The position numbers were made by a program, and so were the translations under genes. This document shows, one piece after another, positions 35,066-43,675 of a stretch of DNA of 64,000 bases. Location: positions 372,001 to 436,000 of the forward strand of contig JAKCFJ010000001.1 of the NCBI GenBank assembly GCA_025041175.1, in the 5' to 3' direction. The stretch comes from Halobacteriales archaeon YIM A00010. GTDB lineage: Archaea; Halobacteriota; Halobacteria; Halobacteriales; Haloarculaceae. A model generated the notes under the pieces. It worked only from the letters and a program-made list of their open reading frames with translations, did not search any database and was not told the DNA's origin. Each line of letters begins with the position of its first letter. Position 1 is the stretch's first letter.

Positions 35066-35118
35066 ATTCCTCACTTCGATCCGGGTGGAGAAACGAATTC
35101 GGCCGAACTGGCTAGCGG

Positions 35119-35130
35119 GTTTATATTATC
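35119..35130 (+). promoter_or_regulatory. TATA box for the HTH-10 regulator gene
   Basis: GTTTATATTATC at 35119-35130 is a strong archaeal TATA element. A transcript start ~25 nt downstream (near 35150) supports GTG 35175 as start codon and argues against the ATG at 35133. Confidence 0.5.
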
Positions 35131-35174
35131 GAATGAATGTAGTTCCGTCGGCTCCTTTGTCGAACCGGTCGAGT

Positions 35175-35849
35175 GTGAAATACTGTGATCTACATCTTTA
35201 CCAGCCAGATTGGATGCTCCACCCGATGCAGCAGTTCATCCGCGAGAAAAACGTTGTCCAGTACGAGGAGTTGGTGACGTGGAACATCCAGTCGGCCGCA
35301 TCGATCGAGCACGAACTGTTCTACGTCGAGGTAACCGACACCGATCGGTATCTGGCGGCGATCGAGCGGGTGGACTCGGTCCGGTGGCATCGGTCCGCTC
35401 AGATCGACGATGATTCGTTGTACGTGTTCGTCTGTCAGGAGACTCGTGAAGAAGAGGTGGTGCTCCGGCGAGCGTTCGACCGGCTCGAACTCGTCGTCGT
35501 TCCGCCGATCGTCTACGACCGAGAGGCGGCGATGGAGATGACTCTCATCGGTGAGGACGAGTCACTCGGGACGCTCGTCGATTCTCTTCCCGGGCAGATC
35601 GAGGTCACCATCGAGGCTGTTGGTGAGTACGATCGGCCCAACGCATCGTTCACCGGCGCGCTCACTGACCGCCAGTTCGAGGTGCTCCGGACCGCCCTCG
35701 ATATCGGTTACTTCGAGGTGCCACGGGAGGCGTCGCTCGCCGATCTGGCCGCCGAACTCGGCTGTGCGGAAAGTACGGTGTCGGTCACGCTCCGGAAGGC
35801 AGAAGCCGCGATCGTCACGCGAGTCGCAAATAGAGACCGGCGGAGATGA
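35175..35849 (+). CDS. Bat-like HTH-10 transcriptional regulator
   Basis: A 224-residue regulator of the haloarchaeal Bat/DmsR-type family. The N-terminal ligand-sensing half starts KYCDLHLYQPDWMLHPMQQF, and the C-terminal HTH-10 domain reads LTDRQFEVLRTALDIGYFEV then ASLADLAAELGCAESTVSVTLRKAE. It starts at GTG (VKYCD...), consistent with the TATA box at 35119. It is divergent from the P450 gene and likely controls it and/or itself in response to a small molecule. Confidence 0.85.
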   Translation: MKYCDLHLYQPDWMLHPMQQFIREKNVVQYEELVTWNIQSAASIEHELFYVEVTDTDRYLAAIERVDSVRWHRSAQIDDDSLYVFVCQETREEEVVLRRAFDRLELVVVPPIVYDREAAMEMTLIGEDESLGTLVDSLPGQIEVTIEAVGEYDRPNASFTGALTDRQFEVLRTALDIGYFEVPREASLADLAAELGCAESTVSVTLRKAEAAIVTRVANRDRRR

Positions 35850-35889
35850 GCTTGGTACGTTTGTTCGGGGAGAAACGTTGGTGAGAGGC

Positions 35890-36132
35890 CTACGGTCCGA
35901 AGATCGATCCGAACGTTCGGTACACCTCACCGTCGACATCGAGCAGTCGCTTGCGCACGAAATGCCCTTTGGCACAGCGTTTGATCTCGACGCTGCCTCG
36001 CTGGTCCTCGCTGATCCGGGTGTACACCGTCGCCTCACACCACGGCTTGAGGCAGCTCTCCCGAGGTGGTGCCGCTCCATCGCTCTGGTCACGACCGATA
36101 CTTTTCTCTACGTCGGTGTCGTTAGGATCCAT
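35890..36132 (-). CDS. Small cysteine-containing haloarchaeal protein
   Basis: An 80-residue acidic protein. Three cysteines (ESCLKPWCEATVY ... IKRCAKGHFVRKRL) with a following His could bind one zinc in a CxxxxC...CxxGH arrangement. It is probably real because of the start position, acidic N-terminus and metal-knuckle pattern, but I recognise no family. The 290 nt upstream (36133-36422) hold its promoter and that of the M24 peptidase, with nothing else obvious. Confidence 0.55.
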   Translation of the reverse strand: MDPNDTDVEKSIGRDQSDGAAPPRESCLKPWCEATVYTRISEDQRGSVEIKRCAKGHFVRKRLLDVDGEVYRTFGSIFGP

Positions 36133-36422
36133 TGGTGTTCACCTTCCGCGAAACGCGGCGTCGAACACCGCCGTTCGGGTGTTCTAGCACCCGGACACTT
36201 TCCGTGTCGAGCGGCGTTCGTGCTTCTCATCGTAATGCGTGAGTAAAAAGCTATCGAACAGGAAAGGTATTTGTCAATACTACTGATCGATCAGTTCCGG
36301 TGAATTGTCGCGCTCACGTGAGCGCGGTCCCCTCGTGGGAGATGAATGGAAGCGGTGTGGTGACGGACGATGGGTAGTTCTCCAAGCCAACGCGTTAATA
36401 TCGTTCGCACAACAGATCGGAC

Positions 36423-37598
36423 ATGGCATCGTCCTATCAACGGTTGGCGTCTCATCTCGAGCAGACGAATACGGATGGATATCTGATCGACGCCGACGGC
36501 GAAGACAGCAACCAGTACTACCTCTCGGGGTACCACGCACCGGACAACTTCGTCACGCTGTACGCCGACGGCGACGTTTCGCTGCTCGTTTCGGGACTCG
36601 AATACACGCGGGCGAAGGCGGACAGCGACGCCGACGCGGTCAGAAAGCTTTCGGAGTTTGGCTACTGGGAGAAGGCCGAGGAGATGGACCCCCGGAAAGC
36701 CAGAAAGCTCGTGACAGCGGACTTTCTCGCGAACGCCGGTGTCGAGTCGGTTTCCGTTCCCCACTCGTTTCCAACCAGCACCGCCGACGTGCTGCGCGAG
36801 CACGGTATCGATGTCGTATGGGACGAGGAGTACGTCCTCACAGCGGTCCGCGCGGTCAAAAGCGAGCGCGAGATAGCACACATCAGAGAAACCCAACGAG
36901 CGAACGAGGAGGCGATGGCCGTCGCTGAAAACCTTCTCGAGCGCGCGACGGTCGAGAACGGTGTGTTACACCTCGATGGCGAGGCGCTCACCAGCGAGAC
37001 GGTGCGCGAACGGATCGAAATCGAGCTCTTGGAACGCGAGTGTGGGATGAACGACTGCATCGTCGCCTCCGGAGCCGCAGCAGCCAAGGGTCACGATTCC
37101 GGCTCCGGACCGCTGGAAGCGAACGCTCCGATCGTTATCGACATCTTCCCGAGACACAAGCGGACGAGATACTTCGCAGACATGACGCGGACGTTCGTGA
37201 AAGGCGAACCCAGCGATCGCATCGAGGAGTGGTACGAACTCGCTCACGAGGCGTACGAGGCGGCACTTGCCACACTTCAAGCGGGCGTCACTGGAGAGAC
37301 GGTTGACGACGCCGCGTGTGCGGTGTTCGAAGCACAAGGCTATCCGACGCTTCGAACCGATGGATCCACTGAAGACGGCTTCAACTCCAGCACCGGCCAC
37401 GGCGTCGGACTCGATGTCCACGAAGCGCCTCACCTCGCACAGCAAGGCGAGGAACTCAAAACCGGTCATGTCGTGACGGTCGAGCCGGGGCTGTACGAAC
37501 AGGGAACGGGCGGCGTCCGCGTCGAGGATCTCCTCGTCGTGACCGACGACGGGTATGAGAACCTGACGGAGTACCCGACGGACTTGCGCGTCGTGTAA
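36423..37598 (+). CDS. M24 family Xaa-Pro aminopeptidase
   Basis: A 391-residue creatinase-like fold protein. The N-terminal creatinase domain (GYLIDADGEDSNQYYLSGYHAPDNFV) precedes the pita-bread catalytic domain with the two-metal ligands: Asp in VIDIFPRHKRTRYFADMTRTF (two Asp), His in GHGVGLDVHEAPHL and Glu in VTVEPGLYEQG and VRVEDLLVVT. It removes N-terminal residues before proline or a similar dipeptide bond. TATA-like TTAATATCG occurs ~25 nt before the ATG. No operon partner. Confidence 0.92.
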   Translation: MASSYQRLASHLEQTNTDGYLIDADGEDSNQYYLSGYHAPDNFVTLYADGDVSLLVSGLEYTRAKADSDADAVRKLSEFGYWEKAEEMDPRKARKLVTADFLANAGVESVSVPHSFPTSTADVLREHGIDVVWDEEYVLTAVRAVKSEREIAHIRETQRANEEAMAVAENLLERATVENGVLHLDGEALTSETVRERIEIELLERECGMNDCIVASGAAAAKGHDSGSGPLEANAPIVIDIFPRHKRTRYFADMTRTFVKGEPSDRIEEWYELAHEAYEAALATLQAGVTGETVDDAACAVFEAQGYPTLRTDGSTEDGFNSSTGHGVGLDVHEAPHLAQQGEELKTGHVVTVEPGLYEQGTGGVRVEDLLVVTDDGYENLTEYPTDLRVV

Positions 37599-37677
37599 CC
37601 GTCGATGGACCGACTACTCAGCCGTTCGAGCCACATGTGGCGCAACATGTATCGTGAGCAGGCTTGTACTGTCGAGT

Positions 37678-37932
37678 ATGTCAACCGAAGAAACGACGGT
37701 CAGCGACCGCGGGATGGTTACGATCCCGGCGTCGCTCCGCCAGCGGCTCGACATCGAGCCGGGTGATAAGCTTCGCTGGAACGTCGACGAGGAGGGATCC
37801 CTGGCGGTCGCGGTCGTCAAGCAGCGGTACGGCGCATTCGACGACTTCGAGCCAGTTCCGATGGGTGGTGACGGTGGTGAGACGCACGATATCGCTGGTT
37901 ACCGATACATAGCTCCGTATCCGGTGCAGTAA
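37678..37932 (+). CDS. AbrB/SpoVT-domain protein (possible orphan antitoxin)
   Basis: An 84-residue protein with a complete swapped-hairpin AbrB domain (VSDRGMVTIPASLRQRLDIEPGDKLRWNVDEEGSLAVAVV, residues ~8-47) and a basic/aromatic tail (DIAGYRYIAPYP). Such proteins are antitoxins of VapBC/MazEF pairs or transcription regulators. No toxin follows; instead, IS200/IS605 debris begins within 20 nt, so a partner may have been lost. ATG 37678 chosen because it gives MSTEETTVSDRG; eight codons upstream are possible. Confidence 0.78.
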   Translation: MSTEETTVSDRGMVTIPASLRQRLDIEPGDKLRWNVDEEGSLAVAVVKQRYGAFDDFEPVPMGGDGGETHDIAGYRYIAPYPVQ

Positions 37933-37947
37933 TGCCGTTATCCGTCT

Positions 37948-38036
37948 TCGGTTGTTGACATCCTCCACGCCGTAAACAGAGAGGGACTACGTCCCTCAGG
38001 CAGTCGGGCAAAGCCCGACGACGACGTGGAATCCCA
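37948..38036 (-). mobile_element. IS200/IS605-type right-end remnant
   Basis: On the minus strand the block ends GGAGGATGTCAAC, typical of haloarchaeal IS200/IS605 (TnpB-type) right ends, preceded by two perfect hairpins with three-base loops: GAGGGAC-TAC-GTCCCTC (37981-37997) and GTCGGGC-AAA-GCCCGAC (38003-38019). No transposase coding remains. The right end overlaps what would be the guide-RNA part of a TnpB element. Confidence 0.6.
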
Positions 38037-38196
38037 CCACGGATCAGCCCCGGAACGCTTTCGTCCGCGCGTACCGACGGTCCGTCGTGCCTGCGCGAGG
38101 CTGTCCGGGAACAGAGCAGTGAACTGGCAGCTATCCGACCGCGCTCTTCACGGCGTCACAACGTCCTTACAAACCGAGATCGAAAACGACCGACAG

Positions 38197-38793
38197 ATGC
38201 TGTTTCCCGAAACGATCGAGACCGAACGCCTCCACTTCGAACGCCTTTCCCACGCTGTCGACGTGATCGAGTACCACGAATGCTGTTCGGACCACGAGCC
38301 GGCGATCGAGGAGGTCACGCGCTATCTCCCGTGGAATCCCCACGAGACGGCGAAGGAAACCCGCGACTACATCGCTTCCATGGAGAAACAATGGGACGCC
38401 GGGACCCGGGCGGAGTACGTGCTCCGCCCGAAAGACGGCGAGGACGGGGCGGGCGAGATAGCGGGGAGCGCGGGGTTGCTGTGCCAGTGGGAGAAGGATC
38501 TCGGACTGCCGGCGATCTGGCTCCGCAAGCCGTTCTGGGGACGGGGCTACGCGGGCGAACGGGTGGACGCCCTCCTCGAACTCGCCTTCGACCGGCTGGA
38601 TCTGGGCGTGGTGGCGATCCCGCTCCACGCTGACAACGAGCGATCGTACCGGGCCGTCGAGAAGTACGTCGAACGACACGGCGGCCGGTACGAAGGGCTG
38701 TTGCGCAACCACGCCGGCCGGTACGACGAACCCGCCGATCACCACCGGTTCTCGATCAGTCGAGCGGAGTACGACGCACACCGCGATGCGTGA
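38197..38793 (+). CDS. GNAT acetyltransferase
   Basis: A 198-residue acetyltransferase. The N-terminal strand IETERLHFERLSHAVDV, the central acetyl-CoA loop region IWLRKPFWGRGYAGERVDALL (GRGYxxE) and the closing NERSYRAVEKYVERHGG are the GNAT landmarks. Related to RimJ/RimL proteins that modify N-terminal or small amines. I start at ATG 38197 since the in-frame upstream sequence runs into insertion-sequence debris and has no conserved look. Confidence 0.85.
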   Translation: MLFPETIETERLHFERLSHAVDVIEYHECCSDHEPAIEEVTRYLPWNPHETAKETRDYIASMEKQWDAGTRAEYVLRPKDGEDGAGEIAGSAGLLCQWEKDLGLPAIWLRKPFWGRGYAGERVDALLELAFDRLDLGVVAIPLHADNERSYRAVEKYVERHGGRYEGLLRNHAGRYDEPADHHRFSISRAEYDAHRDA

Positions 38794-38869
38794 GAGAACG
38801 ATCGACGTTCCCCGCACAGCAATCGTACCTTCATATGAATTAATACGTGTCAATCGCGAACTGTTCGGT

Positions 38870-39232
38870 ATGAATGAGGAAGATATCGATGATACGATCC
38901 TAGTGTGTTCGATGCTCGCCACTATCTTCGGAATCTTGTTGCTGGCAGGCGGTCAGATGGTTTCGATCGGTCTTCTCTTTCTCGGTGTTCTCGGGTTCGC
39001 GTACCTCAAAACCGACGGTGAGCTGCTCGGTCAGTGGCTCGGAGCTTCGGACGATGACTCCGCCCAAGAGACCGAGCAGGACCCATTGACGACCCTCCGG
39101 CAGCGATACGCCAGCGGTGAGATCGACCGCGCGGAGTTCGAACGGCGATTGAACGATCTACTCGAAACCGAAACCCTCGATCAGGCCGAAACACACCACG
39201 AACAGACGCCGATGCGCGAACGGTCCGGATAG
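38870..39232 (+). CDS. SHOCT-domain membrane protein
   Basis: A 120-residue protein with two N-terminal helices (ILVCSMLATIFGILLLAGG and SIGLLFLGVLGFAYL), an acidic linker (ASDDDSAQETEQ) and a SHOCT domain (DPLTTLRQRYASGEIDRAEFERRLNDLLE, residues ~68-98), a short oligomerisation motif. These are common membrane proteins of unknown function in haloarchaea. ATG 38870 is preferred over an upstream ATG because of the family N-terminus. Confidence 0.8.
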   Translation: MNEEDIDDTILVCSMLATIFGILLLAGGQMVSIGLLFLGVLGFAYLKTDGELLGQWLGASDDDSAQETEQDPLTTLRQRYASGEIDRAEFERRLNDLLETETLDQAETHHEQTPMRERSG

Positions 39233-39295
39233 CGTGTATCCCCCGTCCCGATCGAGAACGTGAGTGTTCTGGCACCTGTGTCGTTCCCAGTGTTC

Positions 39296-39403
39296 ATACT
39301 GTCGGTCATAATTACGTGACCCGACAGTGGCGTTTTCGGGGCATGGAGCAAGTGCCCGACTGAACTGGCCATCGAGTGTTCGACGATCCATGACCGACAG
39401 TAT
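39296..39403. mobile_element. MITE with ATACTGTCGGTCAT termini, copy 1
   Basis: A 108-bp non-coding element with perfect terminal inverted repeats: ATACTGTCGGTCAT at 39296-39309 and ATGACCGACAGTAT at 39390-39403. The interior (CGACAGTGGCGTTTTC ... CATGGAGCAAGTGCCC) matches the copy at 63629-63733 over its length. The right end reaches the last base of the ilvE stop codon. No transposase. Confidence 0.8.
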
Positions 39404-40338
39404 CACTCGTTCACGTAGTGGAACCACTCGTCGTGGTCGTCCACGCGGCGTTCGACCAGATCGAAGAAGGCCGACTGGAGATCCTCGGTTACGGGACCAC
39501 GGGTTCCCGCGCCGATCTGCGTGTCGTCGACCGTCCGGATGGGAGTGACCTCCGCGGCGCTCCCGGTGAAAAACAGCTCGTCGGCGGTGTACAGCTCGCC
39601 CCGGCTGATCGTCGCGTCGTCGTGCACCGTGTAGCCGCGCTCGCGCGCGAGCGTGATGACCGTCTGCCGCGTGATGCCGTCCAGAATGCTTTCTGCCAGC
39701 CCCGGCGTGTGGATCTCCCCGTCTCGAACGAGAAAGACGTTCTCGCCGGGTCCTTCGGCAACGTTGCCCTCCTTGTTGAGAACGATCGCCTCGACGTAGC
39801 CGTTGCGCCGTGCCTCCTCGCCGGCGAGCATGCTGTTCACGTACAAGCCGGTTGTTTTGGCGTTCGTCGGGATCTGGCTGGAGGCGTGCTTTCGCCACGA
39901 GGAGATCATCACGTCGACGCCGTCTTCGAGGGCCTCCTCACCGAGATACGTGCCCCACGGCCAGCAGGCGACGGCGACCCGAGTCGGACAGCCCGCCGGA
40001 CTCACGCCGAGGCTGTCGTACCCATAAAACGCGATCGGTCGCACGTAGCACGATTCCAAGTCCTGGCGGCGGATGAGTTCCGTCGTCGCCGCCGTCAGCT
40101 CCTCGCGGCTGTAATCGATGTCCATATCGTACGGTTTCGCGGACTGGAACAGCCGATCGAGGTGCTCGTCCCACCGGAAAATAGCGGGACCGTGCTCGGT
40201 CGCGTAACACCGAACTCCCTCGAACACGCCGCTTCCGTAATGCAGCCCGTGGGTGAGAACGTGGATCTGGGCCTCGTCCCAGTCGACGAACTCCCCGTCC
40301 ATCCAGATCGTGTCGACATCCATCTCGGCGAAGCTCAT
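39403..40338 (-). CDS. ilvE: Branched-chain amino acid aminotransferase
   Basis: A 311-residue fold-type IV PLP enzyme that makes Val, Leu and Ile from their keto acids with glutamate. Family motifs include HVLTHGLHYGSGVFEGVR, the PLP Lys in NAKTTGLYVNSM, EAIVLNKEGNVAEGPGENVF (GEGxxENxF type) and the C-terminal FFTGSAAEVTPIRTVD. It acts downstream of the IlvD product in this window. It ends directly at the MITE boundary. Confidence 0.93.
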   Translation of the reverse strand: MSFAEMDVDTIWMDGEFVDWDEAQIHVLTHGLHYGSGVFEGVRCYATEHGPAIFRWDEHLDRLFQSAKPYDMDIDYSREELTAATTELIRRQDLESCYVRPIAFYGYDSLGVSPAGCPTRVAVACWPWGTYLGEEALEDGVDVMISSWRKHASSQIPTNAKTTGLYVNSMLAGEEARRNGYVEAIVLNKEGNVAEGPGENVFLVRDGEIHTPGLAESILDGITRQTVITLARERGYTVHDDATISRGELYTADELFFTGSAAEVTPIRTVDDTQIGAGTRGPVTEDLQSAFFDLVERRVDDHDEWFHYVNE

Positions 40339-40464
40339 GCCGTACTCTCGGTCTGGGGGGGTAATGAGTGTTGGCGGTTTTTGCCACAGTACGGCGTGCT
40401 ATCACACACCGCGTCCAAGACCCCCCGAGCGGACAGCTGCTCGATACATCCGGCGTCGGCTCGC

Positions 40465-40863
40465 TCACGGTCCATCGTCCGCCAGCAGCACCATCACTTT
40501 GACGCGGCCCACGGCGTCGAAGTCCTTGAGTGCATACACGAGTTCGCGGACGCGCCGGGCCTCGCCACGACAGAACACCGCCTCCAGACACCACTCGCCC
40601 TGGTGGGCGTGGCTCGTCGCGCTGATCACGTCTTGAAACTCGTGTTGGACGGCGTGGAGCGACTCGATGACGCGGTGGTGTTCGTAGTCGAACGCGAGCA
40701 GCGCAACCACGTCGCCAGTGGTCGCTTCCAGTTGCTCGTGGGTTTCGGTGTACTCCCGAATGGCTTCGCGCACCGCCCGCGAGCGCGAGTCGTACCCCTC
40801 CGATCGCCACACAGCATCGAACGCCGCGAGATCCTCCTCCGGAATGTTCAGGCTCGTGCGCAT
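40465..40863 (-). CDS. nikR: NikR-type nickel-responsive regulator
   Basis: The 132-residue protein has an N-terminal ribbon-helix-helix (MRTSLNIPEEDLAAFDAVW ... SRSRAVREAIREY) and a C-terminal ACT-like metal domain with His/Cys ligands: FDYEHHRV, ATSHAHQGEWCLEAVFCRG, the typical H-x-H and Cys set of NikR. It represses nickel uptake when nickel is bound. It is divergent from the nickel/cobalt permease at 40965 with ~100 nt between starts. Confidence 0.9.
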   Translation of the reverse strand: MRTSLNIPEEDLAAFDAVWRSEGYDSRSRAVREAIREYTETHEQLEATTGDVVALLAFDYEHHRVIESLHAVQHEFQDVISATSHAHQGEWCLEAVFCRGEARRVRELVYALKDFDAVGRVKVMVLLADDGP

Positions 40864-40899
40864 GTGCGAGCGTTGGCCGTCTCCGGCAAAGGCAGCCTC

Positions 40900-40966
40900 G
40901 TTATTACGCGATCGCCATCACGACCATAACAATGTTCTTATATATACCGATACGATCGTGGTGTAT
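40900..40966. promoter_or_regulatory. nikR/permease control region with inverted repeats
   Basis: GTTAT (40900-40904) and ATAAC (40926-40930) form a spaced inverted repeat; ATAC (40950) and GTAT (40963) form another that overlaps the permease start. A TATA box (CTTATATATA, ~40937-40946) lies between them. These are candidates for a NikR operator; the arms are short, so this is weak. Confidence 0.35.
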
Positions 40967-41633
40967 GTTTGATGGGTCGCTCTCGGTCGCTGTGAGCGCG
41001 GTGGTGCTGGGACTCGTCCACGGAGCCGAGCCGGGCCACGGGTGGCCCATCGCCGCGGTGTACGCGCTCGACAGCTCCAACCGTTGGCTCTCCGGTGTCG
41101 TTGCGAGCTTCCTCATCGGCGTCGGTCACCTCGTCAGCTCCATCGCCGTCGTCGGAGTTTTTTTCCTGTTGAAAACGTACAGTGGGCTCTCACAGCTCGG
41201 TTGGCTGCAGTACGTCGCCGGCGTGCTCCTCATCCTCCTCGGCATCCACGAATACCGGTCCGGTCACACACATGATCGTGGTCACGATCATGGCCCGGAC
41301 GAGACCGGTCACGACCACGCGCACGACACACATGGATGGGGTGACGATCCGGAGGGATTGTGGGGGATCACGAGCGCGGCGTTCGTGCTGGGGTTCGCCC
41401 ACGAGGAGGAGTTTCAGATCATCGCGCTGTGCACGGGCTCTGCGTACTGCCTGGAACTAATGTTGGCGTACGCGGTGGCCGTGATGATCGCGCTCATCGC
41501 GTTGACGCTGTTGCTGATTGGGGGGTTCGAACGGTACGAGGAGCGAATCGGGCGGTACGCCGAGCACTTACCCACCCTCTCGGCTGCCGTGTTGATCCTC
41601 ATGGGCTGTGGGTTCATCGCTGGGGTGTTGTGA
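40965..41633 (+). CDS. Nickel/cobalt transporter, NicO/RcnA-like
   Basis: A 222-residue protein with six to seven membrane helices. LVHGAEPGHGWP in the first helix carries conserved His/Glu residues, and a cytoplasmic or external loop is a run of His/Asp (HTHDRGHDHGPDETGHDHAHDTH) likely to bind metal. FAHEEEFQIIALC follows. It probably moves Ni2+ or Co2+ across the membrane. The adjacent divergent nikR gene strongly supports nickel. ATG 40965 is directly after the TATA box; an earlier in-frame ATG overlaps it. Confidence 0.88.
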   Translation: MFDGSLSVAVSAVVLGLVHGAEPGHGWPIAAVYALDSSNRWLSGVVASFLIGVGHLVSSIAVVGVFFLLKTYSGLSQLGWLQYVAGVLLILLGIHEYRSGHTHDRGHDHGPDETGHDHAHDTHGWGDDPEGLWGITSAAFVLGFAHEEEFQIIALCTGSAYCLELMLAYAVAVMIALIALTLLLIGGFERYEERIGRYAEHLPTLSAAVLILMGCGFIAGVL

Positions 41634-41719
41634 TCCGACGACCCGCCACCTCTCGGTCGATACGAACACCGTTTGCCCCTGTTGCAACGCATAAATGGCG
41701 CGCGTCCAATAGCCGGACA

Positions 41720-42883
41720 ATGAACGGCAACGAGTTCGGCCGGCTCTTTCGGGTGACGACCCACGGCGAGAGCCACGGGCCGGCGATGGGCGTGACGGTG
41801 TCGGGCTGTCCGGCGGGGCTTGCCCTCTCAGAGGAGGATATACAGCGAGAGCTCGACCGGCGAAAGCCCGGACAGTCGATGATCACCACGAGCCGCGACG
41901 AGCCGGACGCCGTCGAGATCCACAGCGGTCTCCAGGATGGCTACACGACGGGCACCCCCATCGGGATGACCATCCAGAACAAGGATTCCCGGTCGGGAAA
42001 GTACGAGCCGTTCGTCACCGCGCCGCGGCCGAGCCACGGGGATTTCACCTACTCCGCGAAGTTTGGCACGCGCAACTGGGGGGGTGGCGGGCGGTCGTCG
42101 GCCCGAGAGACCGTCAACTGGGTCGCTGCCGGAGCGATCGCCGGGACGATCCTCGAGCACGAGGGGATCGAAGTGAAAGCCCACGTCAACCAGATCGGGG
42201 AGATCGAAGCGCCCGAGGTGTCGTTCGAGCAGCTGCTCGAACAGACGGAAGAGAACCCGGTGCGGTGTGCACACCCCGAAACAGCAGAGCGGATGCGCGA
42301 GCGCATCGAGGCGTACCAGAACGAGGGCGACTCCATCGGTGGCTCGATCTACTTCGAGGCGCGCGGCGTTCCCCGTGGACTGGGCGCGCCGCGGTTCGAC
42401 TCGGTTCCGGCACGGCTGGGCCGCGCAATGATGGCCGTTCCCGCCGCCACGGGCTTCGAGTTCGGGCTGGGACGGGGCGCGCGCGAACGCACTGGAAGCA
42501 AGCGCAACGAGGATTGGACCACGGACGAATCGGGCGATCCCGTTCCGGTCGGCAACGACCACGGGGGGATCCAGGGCGGCATCACGACCGGCCAGCCCGT
42601 GTACGGCGAAGTGACGCTGCACGCCCCGACGTCGATTCCCAAACCCCAGACCACCGTCGACTGGGAGACCGGCGAGCAGAAGGAGATCCAGGTGATCGGC
42701 CGCCACGATCCCGTCCTTCCGCCCCGGGGCGTCCCCGTCGTGGAGGCGATGGTCAACCTCACGCTGGTCGATTTCCTGCTGTTGGGCGGCCGCCTCAACC
42801 CCGACCGGCACGACGATCAGCCGGGCGAATACGACACTGAGTACCACCCACGAAGTCCGGAGAACGTGGACGAGACCGAATGA
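41720..42883 (+). CDS. aroC: Chorismate synthase
   Basis: The 387-residue enzyme makes chorismate from EPSP at the end of the shikimate pathway (FMN-dependent). Signatures are GRLFRVTTHGESHGPAMG, RPSHGDFTYSAKFGTRNWGGGGRSSARET, and GSIYFEARGVPRGLGAPRFDSVPARLG. ATG 41720 gives the family N-terminus MNGNEFGRLF. It begins ~90 nt after the nickel permease. Confidence 0.95.
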   Translation: MNGNEFGRLFRVTTHGESHGPAMGVTVSGCPAGLALSEEDIQRELDRRKPGQSMITTSRDEPDAVEIHSGLQDGYTTGTPIGMTIQNKDSRSGKYEPFVTAPRPSHGDFTYSAKFGTRNWGGGGRSSARETVNWVAAGAIAGTILEHEGIEVKAHVNQIGEIEAPEVSFEQLLEQTEENPVRCAHPETAERMRERIEAYQNEGDSIGGSIYFEARGVPRGLGAPRFDSVPARLGRAMMAVPAATGFEFGLGRGARERTGSKRNEDWTTDESGDPVPVGNDHGGIQGGITTGQPVYGEVTLHAPTSIPKPQTTVDWETGEQKEIQVIGRHDPVLPPRGVPVVEAMVNLTLVDFLLLGGRLNPDRHDDQPGEYDTEYHPRSPENVDETE

Positions 42884-42892
42884 GGTGTGGAA

Positions 42893-43609
42893 TCAGTCGG
42901 TCTCTTTCCAGCCACCGTAGTCGGCTTCGTCAAACTCTCCTTTGGCGTATCGCTTCTGTGGCCAGAGCACGAGTCCGAACGCGGCGAGATAGAACAGTCC
43001 GACAACCCCGATGACGACGAGTCCGGGAAGCCTCCCGAGTGCGGCCGCCTCGAGAATCGACTGCCCTGATGGGAGCACTGCGATGCGAAAGAGCCACGCG
43101 GCGAGCAACACAGCGAGTACCGGGAGGTACACGCGCCGGAGGCGGCGGCTGAGCGCGTTTCGATAGGGAATTTTCAGCGTCGGGTTGCGGAGATCCTCAC
43201 TCAACTCTGTTCGCCAATCGTGGTGCTCGACGCCGGCAGAGGGGTCGAGCGCGTTCGCAAACAGGTTCTCTTGGAGCATCCGGACGCGGGCGCGGTAAAC
43301 ATCGTAGTCCTGATACCGGCGGGCTTCGATACCGAGGAACATGGCGACGACTGCCATTCCGGCCAACAACACGGCGTGAGACGCGCCGCTCGAAGAGAAG
43401 GCGTACGTCAGGATTGCGGCGATCACCGTTACCGCCCACTTGGTGGTCTCGTCGAGTCTCTGTCGCCACGTGGTTTCGCGGTCCATCTCGCCGCGATAGA
43501 AGTGTGCCATTACCGATCCGAGCCCGGTGCTTTGATCGACCATCTCCCGACCGATTTCGCGCTCTTCGGGGGCTTCCGGATCGAAATCGTTTGGGTCTGG
43601 GGGGCTCAT
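42893..43609 (-). CDS. DUF2270 membrane protein
   Basis: A 238-residue haloarchaeal/bacterial DUF2270 protein: acidic cytosolic N-terminus (GREMVDQSTGLGSVMAHFYRGEMDR, with the conserved HFYRGE segment), four membrane helices in two pairs (VTVIAAILTYAF, VLLAGMAVVAMFLGIEARR; VYLPVLAVLLAAWLF, VVIGVVGLFYLAAFGLVLW). Function unknown. It converges on aroC. Confidence 0.85.
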   Translation of the reverse strand: MSPPDPNDFDPEAPEEREIGREMVDQSTGLGSVMAHFYRGEMDRETTWRQRLDETTKWAVTVIAAILTYAFSSSGASHAVLLAGMAVVAMFLGIEARRYQDYDVYRARVRMLQENLFANALDPSAGVEHHDWRTELSEDLRNPTLKIPYRNALSRRLRRVYLPVLAVLLAAWLFRIAVLPSGQSILEAAALGRLPGLVVIGVVGLFYLAAFGLVLWPQKRYAKGEFDEADYGGWKETD

Positions 43610-43675
43610 CAGCTCTTGTTGGCTGTGCGAAGATATATACTAGCGGCCGGCGACTGCTACGTCGCCCAGTCCCTG

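Noticed and set aside
35133-35174. ATG 35133 as start of the HTH-10 regulator
   Set aside because: It lies only a few bases after the TATA box at 35119-35130, so it would not be in the transcript; GTG 35175 fits better.
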